A DNA stretch of 64,000 nt from Lepisosteus oculatus. Lineage: Eukaryota > Chordata > Actinopteri > Semionotiformes > Lepisosteidae. This document shows, one piece after another, positions 41,901 through 50,904 of the stretch. The notes beneath the pieces were generated by a model, which saw only the letters and a program-made list of their open reading frames with translations, was not told where the DNA came from and searched no databases. The stretch covers positions 18,344,001 through 18,408,000 of the forward strand of contig NC_090697.1 in assembly GCF_040954835.1 (NCBI RefSeq). Reading direction: 5' to 3'. Every line of letters begins with the position of its first letter. Position 1 is the first letter of the stretch. Made by a program: the position numbers and the translations under genes.

Positions 41901-44900
41901 TCTCGCAGGATGTGAATGTGAGTTATGCCATTGACTTCTTCCCAAATATGAGACCATTTGAAGATTGGTGGGATGAGATGGAATCACGTGCAGCATCTAA
42001 GGTTCAGACACCAGTGAACAGGTATACTGATTGCAGAGATGAACAGGATCCCAAAAGACTGCATCTGCAACCCTGAGCAAAGCATGCACTTCTGAAGTAC
42101 CGTTTAACTTGCTTCCCAGGGTAGTCACACACAGACTACCATCGCTCGAATGAAAGTACCAATGTCAAGTTCAATAAAATGTCAGTGGCCCTATTAAAAA
42201 AAGACTTCCTGATTATAATGATATGAATCTATTGCAGAGATTGTGCTTATTTGGATGTACAGTGAAAAGTGTATTGGGACACTGAAGTGAAATGTCATAT
42301 TTGCTGTGTACTATTGAAATCTGTGTTCCAGATCAAAAGATAAAATGATAAAAGATAAAAGATAAAAACTATAGAACATCAGGAGATTTTGGGGAGATTA
42401 TGCACAGTCTCTTTTTGCTCTAATTTTGGTTTTTTTCTATATGAACTGCTGTTTGTCTTTCTTGAACAAACTGGGCTTTGCCAGTTGTGTAGTACTACAG
42501 TTCTTTCTTTCCATGCAGATAACACCCCAGGTCAGAAATGAACACAGGACCCCAGGATTACAAGGCAGCAATGCTAAACACTGCACCACCTGACCCCCAT
42601 CAAGACATTCCTTACAAAATCAACAGAAATGCCCAATCTCTCGCAACAGGTCAAATTGGAATTTTCTTCGCTCTTATCGTCACTATCGCTTGGTCTTCTG
42701 TCATAGACAAGTCTCTAGTCTTCATCTCATTTATGGCTTTCAGATTGAGAGGCAGACCCAAACTGTGAGCTCCAAAAGACTGGAACCATGGCTATATATT
42801 CACAGTTTAATGTTTTCACAATTAGTGCAACATAGAACATCTGAACAATAAGAAACACTTGTAGCCATGTCTCTTATTATTTACTCTCACCTAAAAAGGT
42901 GGGAATAAGACATTGTTCTGACATTGGTAAACATCTGCAAAACACCACCCATAAACAAAAGCTGAAATGCTACAGTATATGCTAAACGCTACATATTAAT
43001 GTTTTCATCGCAATATGTCAAAATTAACAATGTCATTTTCTGTGGATGTGAATGTTTCAGGCATTCATTTGTTTGAGAAGTTAAAGAAATGGGAAATATG
43101 TTGCCCAGCACTATCAAATAGCAGGGGAATCCATGGCTGTTGCCCTAAAAACCAACACCATATTTTGCACCTGCTGCACTTCAGGCTACATTATATAACA
43201 CTGCAACATAAATTACATTATATAGTTTTGCAACATAGATTATGTAGCTTGTATTTGAAAAATGTGTGGAATTTTAAAATTCAGCAGTTCTACTACTCTG
43301 GGATAAGAAATAAGCCCATGTTTAAAGAGCTATATGTGCTTAATGCGTAGTGTACAAGGGACAAAAAATTAAATTATGACAAGTACTGTCATGTTTAATT
43401 TTGCCAGGGAGAAATCTGTTAACTGTTCCAAAGATGTCAACTTCTATGTAAATTTGCTTTATTTTGAAACCTTGCAGATCATTCTCAATCACCCACTCTG
43501 ACTAAAAGTATTAAGTCTAACCTTTCCATTTAATATAAATTTCGCTTTTGAAGCAACTTGGAAAGGAAGAGCATAACAAATAGAAAGGTCCTGTCAAACA
43601 ACAGCTGAGACTGTAAGACAACTTCAGTAACTCCAGGGGGTAAGAAAATGGCCTCACTGACAAAACCTTGTCCAGTATAACAATTAAATAATGAGATAAA
43701 GTAGCATATTATCACAATACACTACTTAACAAAAGAAAACTGGTTGTAGCAAATAGAAACTGAACTCAAGAAACAAAACAGAAATTTGAAAAGGACTGAC
43801 ACACTTTAATGTATGCACACTGCTTTTTAATATCATACCGATACAAAAGGCCAGTTTCTTTACAAATAATTTTTCTAAAGAAAATAGTTAAAAAATAGCC
43901 TTCAACATCTGTAATGTCTCTCAATACATAGGTTTTGTTGTTTAGAGCTATCAGACTTCATTTAAACTAAACTCTTTTAAACGACAACTTCAATATGGGT
44001 CTCCAGCATCTATAGTAACGGCCATTTTACCAAATAATCCACAAAGATTTTCTAAAACGTGCCTAAAGGAAAGTGAAAGAGGAAGAACAAAAATAAAAGC
44101 ATCCCTATTCTCTATTCTTGTAATAGTTGGTGGTTTGGAAATGTCATCATCCTACAATGAATCTTTGGTGAAAGTCTGTAAATACTGAACACTGCAAGTT
44201 TTTAAAACACCATATTAGTTTTTGAGGTTTTGATCCTGATGATAAATGACACTTCCTAAACCACAAATGGCACAATAAAAAAAAATGCTGCACGCTCATT
44301 CTAACATTGTACAAGCAGCCTCTGACAAATGGTTTCGAACATTTTTGCATTTGGCATAACCGATGTATTTGGAGGTATGTGCATGATAAATGCTCATAGC
44401 AACAATCTGATTAAAATCATGTGAAAAAGTAAAAGAAAGGATCCGTCACCTGAACACACCCAAACAAGATTTTTCTTCTTTCTACTTTTCACCACAGAAT
44501 TAAACTGTACTTGTTCCTTCACAGCACAAAGCTGACACAGTTCCCCGCTCAAACTACAACATGTACATGTTTGATTGTGATCTTTACTTCAAAGTATAAT
44601 CATAGCTCCTGCCAGTAAACCATTTAGTAAAAATTTAGATAAAAAAATTAAAAGATGGAGCAGCATGTCAACTGAGGGACCTTTGCTGTATGTCCACATT
44701 CTGAAAACATGTCTGACTTTTGCAAAACAGTTGAGCTATTGCGAATGATCCCTTTACACCTTTCTTATCTGGATTATTATTTTGGCCCTCAATAATCTTT
44801 TGAATTTAGTGCTGGATTTTCTTCAATGTGGTACACAGCAAGGCCAAGATACCTGAAAAATGAGAAGCTTTCCAACTCACCTATTGAGAAAAGCATTGCC

Positions 44901-47900
44901 GAATGCATTGAGCTTTCTGAAAGGCTTCTTCGGATCCACCACCAGCGCGTTTCCAGGGATCAGCCCTTCCACGTCACCATGCATTACCGCAATAAAGGAG
45001 TCGGTTGTGGGCTCCGGGCCAATTCGCATGCCAGGGAAGTCCTGCTCCAAGAGGTACCTTTCCAAATAAAAAGAAAAGCAATGAGAAAAAAAATCTTCCT
45101 GAGCGCTGGGCTGTATCTTTCATCTAAATGAAAAAGATTGACCAATCTAATCTTCTTAGTCTACAGCCTTTGCTTGATTCCTTCAACATGTGCTTCATTT
45201 CAATCTTAAGTATAACCTTCAGTCTACAGAACAGTTAAAAGTTAGAGATTAATTTCTCTCAATTTCACAGGCCGTATTCCAAGGACTGGGGGTGAGGATC
45301 ATGGGCAATTTAACTTAATTCATTCTTCATTGAGTGACACTATTCTAAAATGTGAAGTGTATATGTGTGAAATCTTCTCCTGAAAGCATTTGTGTGCTGA
45401 GTAGTCACAGTTCGGAGCCATTCGGCCTGAAATTGGCTAGTTTTGTCTCCAGCTGTGAATGCCCTGCCTATGACATAAACCGCAATGTATCACATACATG
45501 GAGAATGAAGCACAAAACAGAACACAAAGTGAGAAAAACTGATGCTTATAAGACTATATACTGTACATAAAGGTTAAAGATGAAAGCACATTAAGCCAAT
45601 ACAACTTGTGCCCTGCGCAGTGTTCTTGAAGCAGTCATCTGTGTGTCTGTGTGTCTCATGGAGAGTAAGTTGGGGTATGTGAAAAGATAATTCCTAATGC
45701 AAGAAATTGTAAAGTGTTAATAAAGTGATGTTATTATTATCTCCACATAACATATATATTCTGCCTCTGTTTCATTTGCATTTGATAACCTGCAGAGCAA
45801 GGCCTCAGAACTGTTCACTGAGCAAAATGATTCAGAATTGGTTATGTGCTGAAAAACAATCACAGTTGATTCCACTGGATCACAAAACCTACAGCAAGTA
45901 CCATTATTTAGACTTCATGAATTATGATTCCTATCCTGTTCTTTATCGAAACCTTTCCAGAACAAAACATCAATGCTGGGACATTAATCTGCAATTATTA
46001 AACAATGAAAAGGTTGGTTCACATACGTACTTTATGAACCATACCATATTAGGAGACACAAGGTGGTTCATAAACCACAAAGGAGACATGCAGCTTTTTT
46101 CAATGGTATTTTTTCATATTTACCAGGCTCCATTTAAAAATGGTATGCCATGGGAAACAATGAACAATGTTTAGCTAGAAATGTATTATAAAAAGAATTG
46201 CTCAGGATGAAACCCCAGCACTTCTGCCTATTTTGGGGAAGAAGCAATCATGTTTTCAAAGACAAAGTTCTCCATATTATTAAGTGTCAGATGCCTATCA
46301 AACTTGGCATAGCGTTTAAAACTTTAAAAAATTCACAGTTCTGACAGTAGAATAGCTAACAAGATCCGACACCTGCTCACCGTCCGTCTTTCACTGGAGT
46401 CCAGCTCACGGCTTGTCGTTACTTGAGAACACGATTTTTTTCTTGGATGAAATCTCTGCTGAGCAATAAAGATTCTACACAGCAAGTCATTCCTGACAGC
46501 CACAATGACGTCACATACTGGAAACTGCTGAACCTTTCCAAAACATTACTTTGATGACTACCGCAAAGTCAGGAGAACAGAAAACAATCAAACATCTTGA
46601 CATAAGTCCATGTAAAGTTTTATTTTTTTATTTCAGAAATTTCTTACATTTCCCCACCTTTTAAATGTTTTTTGGTATTTTTACATTTAAAATAATATAA
46701 CTACTTGTTATATTGGAGCTCCTTCCTAAAGTGCGCGGTGGCTCTGTGGCTAAGGATCTGCACCTGTGACTGGAAGGTTGCCGGTTCAAATCCCATGGCT
46801 GGCAGAGGAATCCTACTCCGTTGGGCCCCTGAGCAAGACCCTTAACCTCAACTGCTCCAGGAGTGCCGTATAAATGGCTGACCCTGTGCTCTGACCCCAA
46901 GCTTCTCTCCCTGTCTGTGTATCTCATGGAGAGCAAGCTGGGGTATGTGAACAAATTCCTAATGCAAGAAATTTTATATGGCTAATAAAGTTCTCTCTCT
47001 CTTATCTTATCCAACAATCACTAAGCACATCTCTTAAATGAGGCCAGAAAACCAGAAGCACATCACATCACTGGTACATATGATGTCTATAGCACTAAGG
47101 CAGCTGGAACCTCTTCTATGAGTAATATAATAGAGAAAACTGAATGAAAGTCCTATTTTGCAAGACGATACTTATGGAATGGTTTTATCCAGTATGCAAT
47201 CTTCTTTGTTCTATAAAACATCCTACTACATTTACAGTACTCCCCAGAACTAACACTTAGGCAAACTGCAAAATTCACAGATCCATCACATTTGCAGATG
47301 ACTAAAAGAAAAAGCACCTCATTCTACTCCACTATTAGTGCCTCCTTGGCCTAGATGGGACAGAACACAGAAGTTTTAATTGTATTTGCCAGCACATAAA
47401 GGTTTACAACTTTTTGTTTTTACCAAATTTACAAATTGCTAAGCCAGCTGCCCAGAATATTTTTATCTGACAGGGATAATCCACTAACTGCTGATCTCCA
47501 CTGCAGTGTGTGATGAAGGGGGTAAAAATGTACAATATAATCAGAAATAATAAAGCTTACATTTCGGAACTCAGCAGTTGTGAGGAACCAAGTATTTTCA
47601 CAGGATGAGAGAATTCCATAAGTAAGCTGGGAATTACACCTGGACATTGTATTTAAACAAATACTTGCAGCTTTCCTGCCCAAACCTGTGCTCTAACAAC
47701 TCTTAAGAATGGAAGCAGAAGATGGCCCACTAACACTGGCACTGTTTAGCAGGAACTTCCTATTAGGTCTTCAGCAGTTAATAAGCTTCCATTATGTATG
47801 GTACAAGAAGAGACAAATACTCAACTTCCAGCTATTCAAAATCAACTGCTCTGGACCAAACTAAACCATGCACTACCAATTACAGTCGCCGAAATACCTT

Positions 47901-49530
47901 CCAATTTAACCAGAATACCTATGGAGATACTTCACTGTATTTTTTCAAGGAGTAAGCAGGTCTAGGCATTATTTGAGCCAAAACTTACTTGGATAATCCC
48001 AACTGTTCTTAGGTTCTGGTTTTTCAAACTGATTTCACAGCTGAATGTTTTCCACAGACCATAAACAATCAGTGGCAGGTATTTTAAAAGGATACAAAAA
48101 AAGACTGCATGGTAAATGCCATACAATAAACAGTAAAGACAAGTAAACATAGTTCTGGTTATGATCTGAGAAAATTAACTGCAAACAATCTGACAATACA
48201 CCAGCAGACAGCTATACTGCAAACTGGCACAACAGTCAATCTGATGAATTCTTGTTAGCTTGTGTGCTGAACCAACAGTGCAAATTACAAAGTTTCATCC
48301 AGGTGACGTTTGTAAGAAACAAGATGCTTCTGTGACAATGCCCAACCTTTAAAAGTCAATTATCAGTAACAAACATGTGAAGAGATATTTAATGCACACA
48401 TGACTGCAGTTGAATATGTCATTAATACTGTATAAATGCCTAAGCAGACACACTCACAGGCTAAAGCACAGACAATTAAGGTCTAGCTCATTTAATCCTC
48501 AAAGATAAAGTTATAACATAGAACACCAGGGTTAAGGGAACCACATGTCACTGGGTCATTTGTTAGTCTATGTGGGAAACTGCAGCTAGCATAAATCTTA
48601 AATTTACAACAGATCATGGGCTTGTGCTTATGAGCACCAGGATGTTCTTTTCCCGGGGTATCTGAAATATGACTCCTGCATATTTCACAATCTGAAGCTC
48701 ATACTGCACTGTAGCAGTCTGAGCTTCTTCAGACTGTAGCTTTATGTAAGGACAATGCCAGTCAAATCTGATACAGGTCTTAATTAAATTTAAAATACAT
48801 AAACTAACAAGCGGAGGAACCTGTATTCTAAAGGGAACTGTGACATAGATACGGCAGTAGCAGGTTGTTTTCATTACTGAATTTACGCTCGCAAAATAAT
48901 GAGTTGCTGCGTTTCATAATACAGTTGGGTGAGGGACAACTCATTTCTATGTCACGCAATGTTTTCACAGCAGTATACTGTGTAATGTCTGGACTTATTG
49001 AGGTATTTATTACTGTACATCTGCTCACTGAATGATCAGTCATTTTATTAAATGAGGGCCTTACCCTTCATATACACAAGTCTACAATAACGTTGGCAAA
49101 TAAGAAAAAGGTCACTTCTTATGTTACCGCTATAATATGCTCTGAACAATATAAAAACTAATTAACTTTGCGGCTGAATAATACTGGATTAGTATCAATG
49201 AAAAGAACAAAATCAGTAATGTGATATGGGCAAACAAGAGCGATCTTGTGTGCAGCGCCTGCTGTCCGATATTCATTGCGGACACGCAAATACCTGTACT
49301 TACCGAATGAAGCTGGTCTTCCCAGTGGAGTACTGTCCCACCAGCAGTATCATTGGTTTGTTGTCAAAATCGGCATCCTCCAGCGCCGGCGAATGGAACT
49401 CGTGAAATTTGTAGTGCTCTTCCAGGGGCAACAGCTTCGTCTTGTACAGCTTCTTCAGCCCCTCGCTCACGGTCTGAAACACTTCAGGGTCCTTCTTCCT
49501 CCTGTCATCATTACCCAACCAGCTGAACAT
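5639..49530 (-). CDS. EHD3: EHD3, EH-domain ATPase of endosomal recycling (complete, six coding exons)
   Basis: EHD proteins are dynamin-like ATPases that oligomerise on tubular recycling endosomes and bind NPF-motif partners through a C-terminal EH domain. Coding exons (minus strand) are 49530-49304, 45057-44881, 38048-37951, 13328-12916, 6939-6775 and 6166-5639. They join in frame to exactly 535 residues, the usual EHD3 length, and every intron is GT-AG. Seen in the product: P-loop GQYSTGKT at 65-72, DTPG at 153-156, NKAD at 219-222, a helical region up to about 400, and an EH domain near 444-535 with a calcium-loop-like [13 protein letters not shown] at 489-501. The N-terminus ([18 protein letters not shown]) and the [13 protein letters not shown] and FVCAQL segments fit EHD3 better than EHD1, EHD2 or EHD4. 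The poly(A) site is undecided: an AATAAA overlaps the stop codon, and others lie near 4920, 4170 and 4054 (minus strand). Confidence 0.97.
6228..6630 (+). mobile_element. Tc1/mariner transposase relic in EHD3 intron 5
   Basis: Diagnostic Tc1 phrases survive on the plus strand: AACACCATCCCTACTGTGAAG, TTCACCTTTCAGCTTGACAA, and CAGTCAGAGCCCTGACCTCC, the nucleotide form of the QSPDL motif. Frameshifts and stops are frequent. No terminal repeat was identified. It fills most of the 608-bp intron between exons 5 and 6. Confidence 0.75.
6775..6939 (-). CDS. EHD3: EHD3 coding exon 5
   Basis: 165 nt (55 codons, phase 0 at both ends), residues 306-360. It reads [20 protein letters not shown] through [20 protein letters not shown] to KKMQ, the second part of the helical domain. 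The acceptor is TTTTGCAG and the donor is GTGAGA. An in-frame skip would remove exactly 55 residues, but nothing in the sequence shows that this occurs. Confidence 0.97.
6940..12770. other. EHD3 intron 4, no gene recognised
   Basis: AT-rich intronic DNA bounded by the exon 4 donor and exon 5 acceptor. Short open frames on both strands have no recognisable motif. The only repeat family recognised is the tRNA-headed fragment at its right end. Confidence 0.7.
12770..12905 (+). mobile_element. tRNA-headed dispersed repeat, 3' part (copy 2)
   Basis: Plus-strand 3' half of the family: CCTTGTGATGGATTTTCATCCCA, CCTGCCTTGC and a GATGGATGAATGGATA tail. It ends about 10 bp from the exon 4 donor site of EHD3, so it inserted very close to a splice site. 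Confidence 0.65.
12916..13328 (-). CDS. EHD3: EHD3 coding exon 4 (rest of G domain and helical domain)
   Basis: 413 nt encoding residues 168-305, from [16 protein letters not shown] to LIKRARLAK. It carries NKAD (219-222), the G4 specificity motif, and the start of the helical region that mediates membrane binding and oligomerisation. The acceptor is preceded by a CT-rich tract (CCCCTTTCTCAG) and the donor is GTAAGA. A long (ATT)n array on the transcript strand begins about 40 nt upstream of the exon. Confidence 0.97.
13368..13432. repeat. (TAG)n/(TAA)n microsatellite next to EHD3 exon 4
   Basis: A few TAG units followed by about 18 TAA units. On the transcript strand this is an (ATT)n array ending about 40 nt before the exon 4 acceptor, just upstream of the pyrimidine tract. 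Confidence 0.97.
14660..16130. repeat. Older dispersed repeat that hosts the LINE insertion
   Basis: GAAAGGTTACAAGCAAG stands immediately left of the LINE tail, and AAATTACTGGGTAGCTTGTTCC stands right of its 5' end. Both belong to a dispersed repeat (phrases such as AGGTTACAAAC, CATCCAGCTGTTTCTTGA) also found at 53.3 and 62.8 kb. The left part is weakly preserved. Confidence 0.45.
14868..16039 (-). mobile_element. 5'-truncated L2/Rex1-like LINE with a 308-codon RT C-terminal frame
   Basis: The minus-strand frame 16039-15113 is open for 308 codons. It contains [11 protein letters not shown], the RT catalytic YADD, followed by [82 protein letters not shown] and [10 protein letters not shown]. 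This order is typical of L2/Rex1-type elements. The N-terminal RT fingers and the endonuclease are missing, as expected of 5' truncation. The 3' UTR ends in CGCTTTGAGAAGCCACC...GGCGCTATATAAAATAAAG and an (ATT)n tail at 14907-14868. The lack of stops suggests recent arrival. It is a relic, not a host gene. Confidence 0.92.
16131..20271. other. EHD3 intron 3, part; no gene or named repeat seen
   Basis: AT-rich intronic DNA. Open frames up to 87 codons (for example 18956-19219) show no motif and AT-driven composition. Confidence 0.6.
20272..20413 (-). mobile_element. RTE-like LINE 3' end
   Basis: On the minus strand the stretch reads [18 protein letters not shown], then [14 protein letters not shown], then a stop and a CATCATCATCA-type tail. 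This is the usual C-terminus of RTE/BovB-like reverse transcriptases (RWLDxxKxD...AxDRxxWR) followed by a short trinucleotide tail. It is short, with an open frame and several CpGs, so probably a young heavily 5'-truncated copy. Confidence 0.6.
20414..22729. other. EHD3 intron 3, part; no gene seen
   Basis: AT-rich DNA with only short, motif-free frames. No repeat family was recognised by eye. Confidence 0.6.
22730..23105 (+). mobile_element. Tc1/mariner relic, family A (transposase C-terminal part)
   Basis: Contains GAGCTCAATCCAATTGAAGATTTG, the nucleotide form of PELNPIEDL from the Tc1 DDE domain, preceded by GCTCAAGATTGCC and CAGGCACAACAATGA and followed by AACAGGCAGAAAC-like sequence. 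Stops interrupt it. It differs in sequence from the copy that follows at once. Confidence 0.7.
23165..24204 (+). mobile_element. Tc1/mariner relic, family B, with a 3' terminal inverted repeat
   Basis: The plus strand shows transposase pieces in order: an HTH-side [16 protein letters not shown] start near 23190, GTGAAGCATGGTGGTGGCAGC (VKHGGGSI), CAACATGATAACGACCC (HDNDP), and GTCAGAGCCCAGACCTCAATCC (SPDLNP) with AACCTGTGG. Several frameshifts and stops are present. The 3' end is a Tc1-type terminal repeat, GGGTGTGTAGACTTTTTATA, finishing TCCACTGTA at 24204. The matching 5' terminal repeat was not found, so the copy is 5' truncated. Confidence 0.85.
24205..26954. other. EHD3 intron 3, part; no gene seen
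   Basis: AT-rich intronic DNA without recognisable coding motifs. The portion 25855-25995 has TAATTAG, FOX-like and E-box words close together (see findings). Confidence 0.55.
26955..27080 (-). mobile_element. Possible tRNA-derived SINE fragment
   Basis: On the minus strand the words ATCTGGAAGGTTGTGGGTTCAA and a preceding GTTATCAGCAGTGTATCTCGA resemble the tRNA-like head (B box GGTTCAAATCC) of the SINE at 46.7 kb. The A-box region and tail are degenerate, so the assignment is tentative. Confidence 0.35.
27081..30538. other. EHD3 intron 3, part; no gene seen
   Basis: AT-rich DNA. Frames at 28852-29088 and 28728-28928 (minus) are open but without family motifs; they coincide with a slightly more GC-rich patch around 28860-29060. 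Confidence 0.55.
30539..30592 (-). mobile_element. 3' UTR fragment of the L2/Rex1-like LINE
   Basis: Closely matches the 3' UTR of the LINE at 14.9 kb (AACTTTATTTTATATAGCG, then TTTAAA, then GTGGCTTCTCAAAGCGCTT). Only about 50 bp remain. A short tandem repeat of TTTTAGATCTATTCT follows at 30609-30642. Confidence 0.8.
32280..33965 (+). mobile_element. Degenerate L2/Rex1-like LINE RT, split by a SINE-like insertion
   Basis: Translating the plus strand with frame changes gives RT landmarks in order: YCPISNL near 32335, an ASDSGS...[10 protein letters not shown] block (counterpart of AFDTVDHNIL) near 32490-32560, W-LQQN-LKLN near 32850, and EILMHAF just left of the insertion. DYC-ALLTGL follows just right of it (33435-33475), then a Pro/Leu-rich end and a cacttagaaattaataaaa(TAT)n 3' end near 33965. 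Stops and frameshifts are many, so it is old. The reading continues across 33118-33410, which proves nested insertion. Confidence 0.75.
33118..33410 (-). mobile_element. tRNA-headed dispersed repeat, nearly full length (copy 3), nested in a LINE
   Basis: Minus strand: a head with GCACAGTGATTAGCATTGCTGC, the B-box-like GGGTTCAATTCC, the GAGTTTGCACATTCTCCCC core, CCTATAATGGACTG, GTGTATCCTGCCC, and a tail ATTGGATAAGTTATTG. It interrupts the RT reading between HAF and DYC. Flanks ATTACTTTCA and TTACATTCTTTCA may be an imperfect target duplication. Confidence 0.8.
33966..37950. other. EHD3 intron 3, left-over part before exon 3; no gene seen
   Basis: AT-rich intronic DNA. It includes a small palindrome at 36759-36778 (CCTGGTCCT, spacer GG, AGGACCAGG) that resembles part of a common fish repeat, and a run of 13 C at 37706-37718 beside GGGTTCGAACC, a B-box-like word. 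Confidence 0.5.
37706..37718. repeat. (C)13 homopolymer
   Basis: Thirteen consecutive C, directly followed by ATGACCTGGGTTCGAACC. It is the longest G/C homopolymer noticed in the window, 230 bp from the exon 3 donor of EHD3. Confidence 0.95.
37951..38048 (-). CDS. EHD3: EHD3 coding exon 3 (DTPG motif)
   Basis: 98 nt encoding the end of codon 135 to the first base of codon 168. It contains [15 protein letters not shown], the G3 motif. It was too short to appear as a long open frame and was found from the frame and residue gap between exons 2 and 4. The acceptor reads CTGCAG followed by GTTTG, and the donor is GTAAGT. Residue 144 reads Arg (CGT) in LPNRVLES, where EHD1 and EHD3 usually have Pro (CCN). 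Confidence 0.95.
39535..40090 (+). mobile_element. Tc1-like relic, 5' part with HTH region
   Basis: The frame near 39940-40060 reads [20 protein letters not shown], then [10 protein letters not shown], the helix-turn-helix start of Tc1 transposases (ISKxLGxHxSTV). The upstream TTTGGTCTTCACC and CAAGTCATGTCAAGATG words belong to the same leader. The 3' two thirds (DDE domain) are missing. The 5' limit near ACAGTGCTGATTAAATG is a guess. Confidence 0.65.
40518..40612. repeat. Perfect 45-bp inverted repeat with 5-nt loop
   Basis: Left arm 40518-40562 (begins ATATTGTTTACTC, ends GCTAAGAGGT), loop AAAAC at 40563-40567, right arm 40568-40612. The arms are exact reverse complements over all 45 positions. 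Homology stops abruptly on both outer sides. It lies in EHD3 intron 2. Confidence 0.97.
40790..41079 (-). mobile_element. tRNA-headed dispersed repeat, nearly full length (copy 4)
   Basis: On the minus strand it begins GGCGACATGGTGGCGCAGTT (tRNA-like with an A box) and has a B box GGGTTCAATTCC, then the GTTTGTGTGATCTCCCC core, CCTGCAATGGACAGACG, GGGTGTGCCACGCC and the tail. It is the best-preserved head of the family here. Confidence 0.8.
41290..42080. other. Coding-like segment of unknown origin in EHD3 intron 2
   Basis: Long open frames on both strands: plus 41849-42076 (75 codons, with [19 protein letters not shown]) and minus 41883-41584 (99 codons, with [20 protein letters not shown]), and a further minus stretch near 41540-41410 ([19 protein letters not shown]). 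GC is higher than the surroundings. No family was recognised. It may be a decayed mobile element or a retrocopy rather than a gene. Confidence 0.3.
42505..42597 (-). mobile_element. tRNA-headed dispersed repeat, head fragment (copy 5)
   Basis: Minus strand: GGTGGTGCAGTGTTTAGCATTGC, then CTGGGGTCCTGTGTTCATT and GGGGTGTTATCTGCATGG. The rest of the element is missing. Confidence 0.65.
42598..44880. other. EHD3 intron 2, part up to exon 2; no gene seen
   Basis: AT-rich DNA. The open frame at 43015-43350 has no motif and contains a small internal repeat of a TTATAT...GCAACATA unit. Confidence 0.55.
44881..45057 (-). CDS. EHD3: EHD3 coding exon 2
   Basis: 177 nt encoding residues 76-135 (shared codons at both edges). 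It reads [20 protein letters not shown] onward to NAFGNAFLN, part of the G domain including the threonine-rich G2/switch region. The acceptor AG at 45059-45058 follows GGAA and the donor is GTGAGT at 44880-44875. The phase joins exactly to exons 1 and 3. Confidence 0.96.
45640..45730 (+). mobile_element. tRNA-derived SINE, 3' tail only
   Basis: Shares with the SINE at 46.7 kb the string TGTCTCATGGAGAG, then AAG-TGGGGTATGTGAA, ATTCCTAATGCAAGAAAT and TAATAAAG. Head absent: a 5'-truncated copy in EHD3 intron 1. Confidence 0.8.
46731..47010 (+). mobile_element. tRNA-derived SINE, full length
   Basis: A tRNA-like head (A-box region GTGGCTCTGTGGCTAAGGAT at 46738-46757, B box GGTTCAAATCC at 46783-46793) is followed by CCCCTGAGCAAGACCCTTAACC, a phrase common to fish SINEs. 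A unique body comes next, and then a 3' end ATTCCTAATGCAAGAAATTT...TAATAAAG with a CT-rich tail. The head is not a functional tRNA: no intact acceptor pairing and the SINE body is attached. Confidence 0.85.
47011..49303. other. EHD3 intron 1, part; no gene seen
   Basis: AT-rich intronic DNA between the SINE and exon 1. Short frames only, no motif and no named repeat. Confidence 0.6.
49304..49530 (-). CDS. EHD3: EHD3 coding exon 1 (start codon and P-loop)
   Basis: Encodes residues 1-75 plus two bases of codon 76. It carries the N-terminal helix and the G1/P-loop GQYSTGKTS, the nucleotide-binding element. The ATG at 49530-49528 is chosen because the reading from MFSWLG onward matches the family N-terminus without gap. 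The exon ends at a strong GTAAGT donor (49303-49298 on the minus strand). The family commonly has GKTT here; this protein has GKTS, a conservative change. Confidence 0.97.
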
Positions 49531-50330
49531 GATGCAATTCGGTAATCGATAACTTTACACTATCAGTAATCTATGCAATTTAAAGAATTGGAGTGTTCTT
49601 TGAAAACACGCAGCGTGGTTACTAAATTGCGTAGTGTTCCCCCACTTTAAAGAAAAAGATACTTCCTTTGCAATTGTTTTTCAGATGGCGTTCTTAAAAG
49701 CTTTTCAAATGTGTTAGTATTTAATCAGAACATACTTCGCCATCAAAATTTCTTCATTGACAGCGTCCTCTCTTTCCAGGTAACCACAATCCGCTTTTTG
49801 CTTTAAAGGCCGAGATCGCCAAAATGCATTCAGCTTTATCTTGAGATGATCTCGCACTGTCTCCTGTAAAAATGTTACACATAGAGAATTAAAAGCACAA
49901 CCCAAGATTTCATTCAAACTGCAGAGGAATCCGAGTAGAAGTCATATTTACAGCATATCTTCTTACATTCGAAATACTACAGGAATAAACGTGTCCTTCG
50001 ACTATGACCCCTCGAATTGTGTACTTAAAACTTTAAAAACGTAAATGACTATAATAAATTTAAAAAAATGTATAATTAAGACGCTATGCCTACTGCTCTG
50101 TACAATCTCAGACGACCACAGGTTCCCCGGCTTCTTCACTGCAGCTGATTTAAATACCAGACCTCTGGAAATATGATCGTACAGGAAATGCCCAACTACT
50201 GGCAAAGCCCCACCCATGACACTAGAGGACTGAAGTCACTGATGTCAGCGCCATATTAGCGGAAGAGGTACTATCTCCGCACGTCATAGAAACGCCTAGA
50301 AAACAATCATTTACTTGTATTTGCGGCAAT
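49531..50330 (-). promoter_or_regulatory. EHD3 5' leader and likely promoter region
   Basis: Immediately upstream of the EHD3 start codon on the minus strand. The part near 50180-50330 has a TGATGTCA and a TGACGTG half-site (CRE-like) and a CArG-like CCATATTAGC. It is less repeat-like than the sequence further right. No TATA box is obvious and the transcription start cannot be fixed. An unexplained open frame at 49714-49917 lies inside (see findings). Confidence 0.35.
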
Positions 50331-50904
50331 GACTAAAACATAGCTCCATCTGGCGGTTGTAATAGTGACTTCATTAAATTAAATGATACCAAAGGCTATT
50401 TCAAAAACACGTTCAGTGGAAAGTTGCCTTCAGAGCGGGCATTTTTAATGAAATCGTTGTTATCCGATCCTACTCATGGATGGCCGGTCTGTATATTTTC
50501 CAGATCTATTCAAAACAACAGCACTTGAAGATCTGGAATAATTGATTAAAGTGATCGATTAAAAAAATAACAAGCTCATTAAGGTATTCGTTTTTAAACT
50601 ATAGCTGACTGGGAATGAAGATATACGGATAAAACATGACTAGGATTGGAAAACCCTGAATTAAATTATTTCTTAGCACACCAAACTTTCGTTTTACATT
50701 AACCTGCAGTATTTCTTGTTATCAAAGAAACTGAACAACAACACTTATCAAACTAGACACTGATATGTTATATCACTAATACCCACTCCATCATGTCTTC
50801 CGTTTTCATTCCAAATATTCTGGAATCTCAACGATTGTAGTTGAATCAGTTATGTTATTAACTGGCATAAGTCACCTGTTTCCATTACTCATTGATAATT
50901 ATTG

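Noticed and set aside
44826..45131. Plus-strand frames opposite EHD3 exon 2
   Set aside because: Antisense shadows; the minus strand carries the conserved protein.
46738..46800. tRNA gene
   Set aside because: A and B boxes are present but the cloverleaf is not intact and a SINE body and tail follow.
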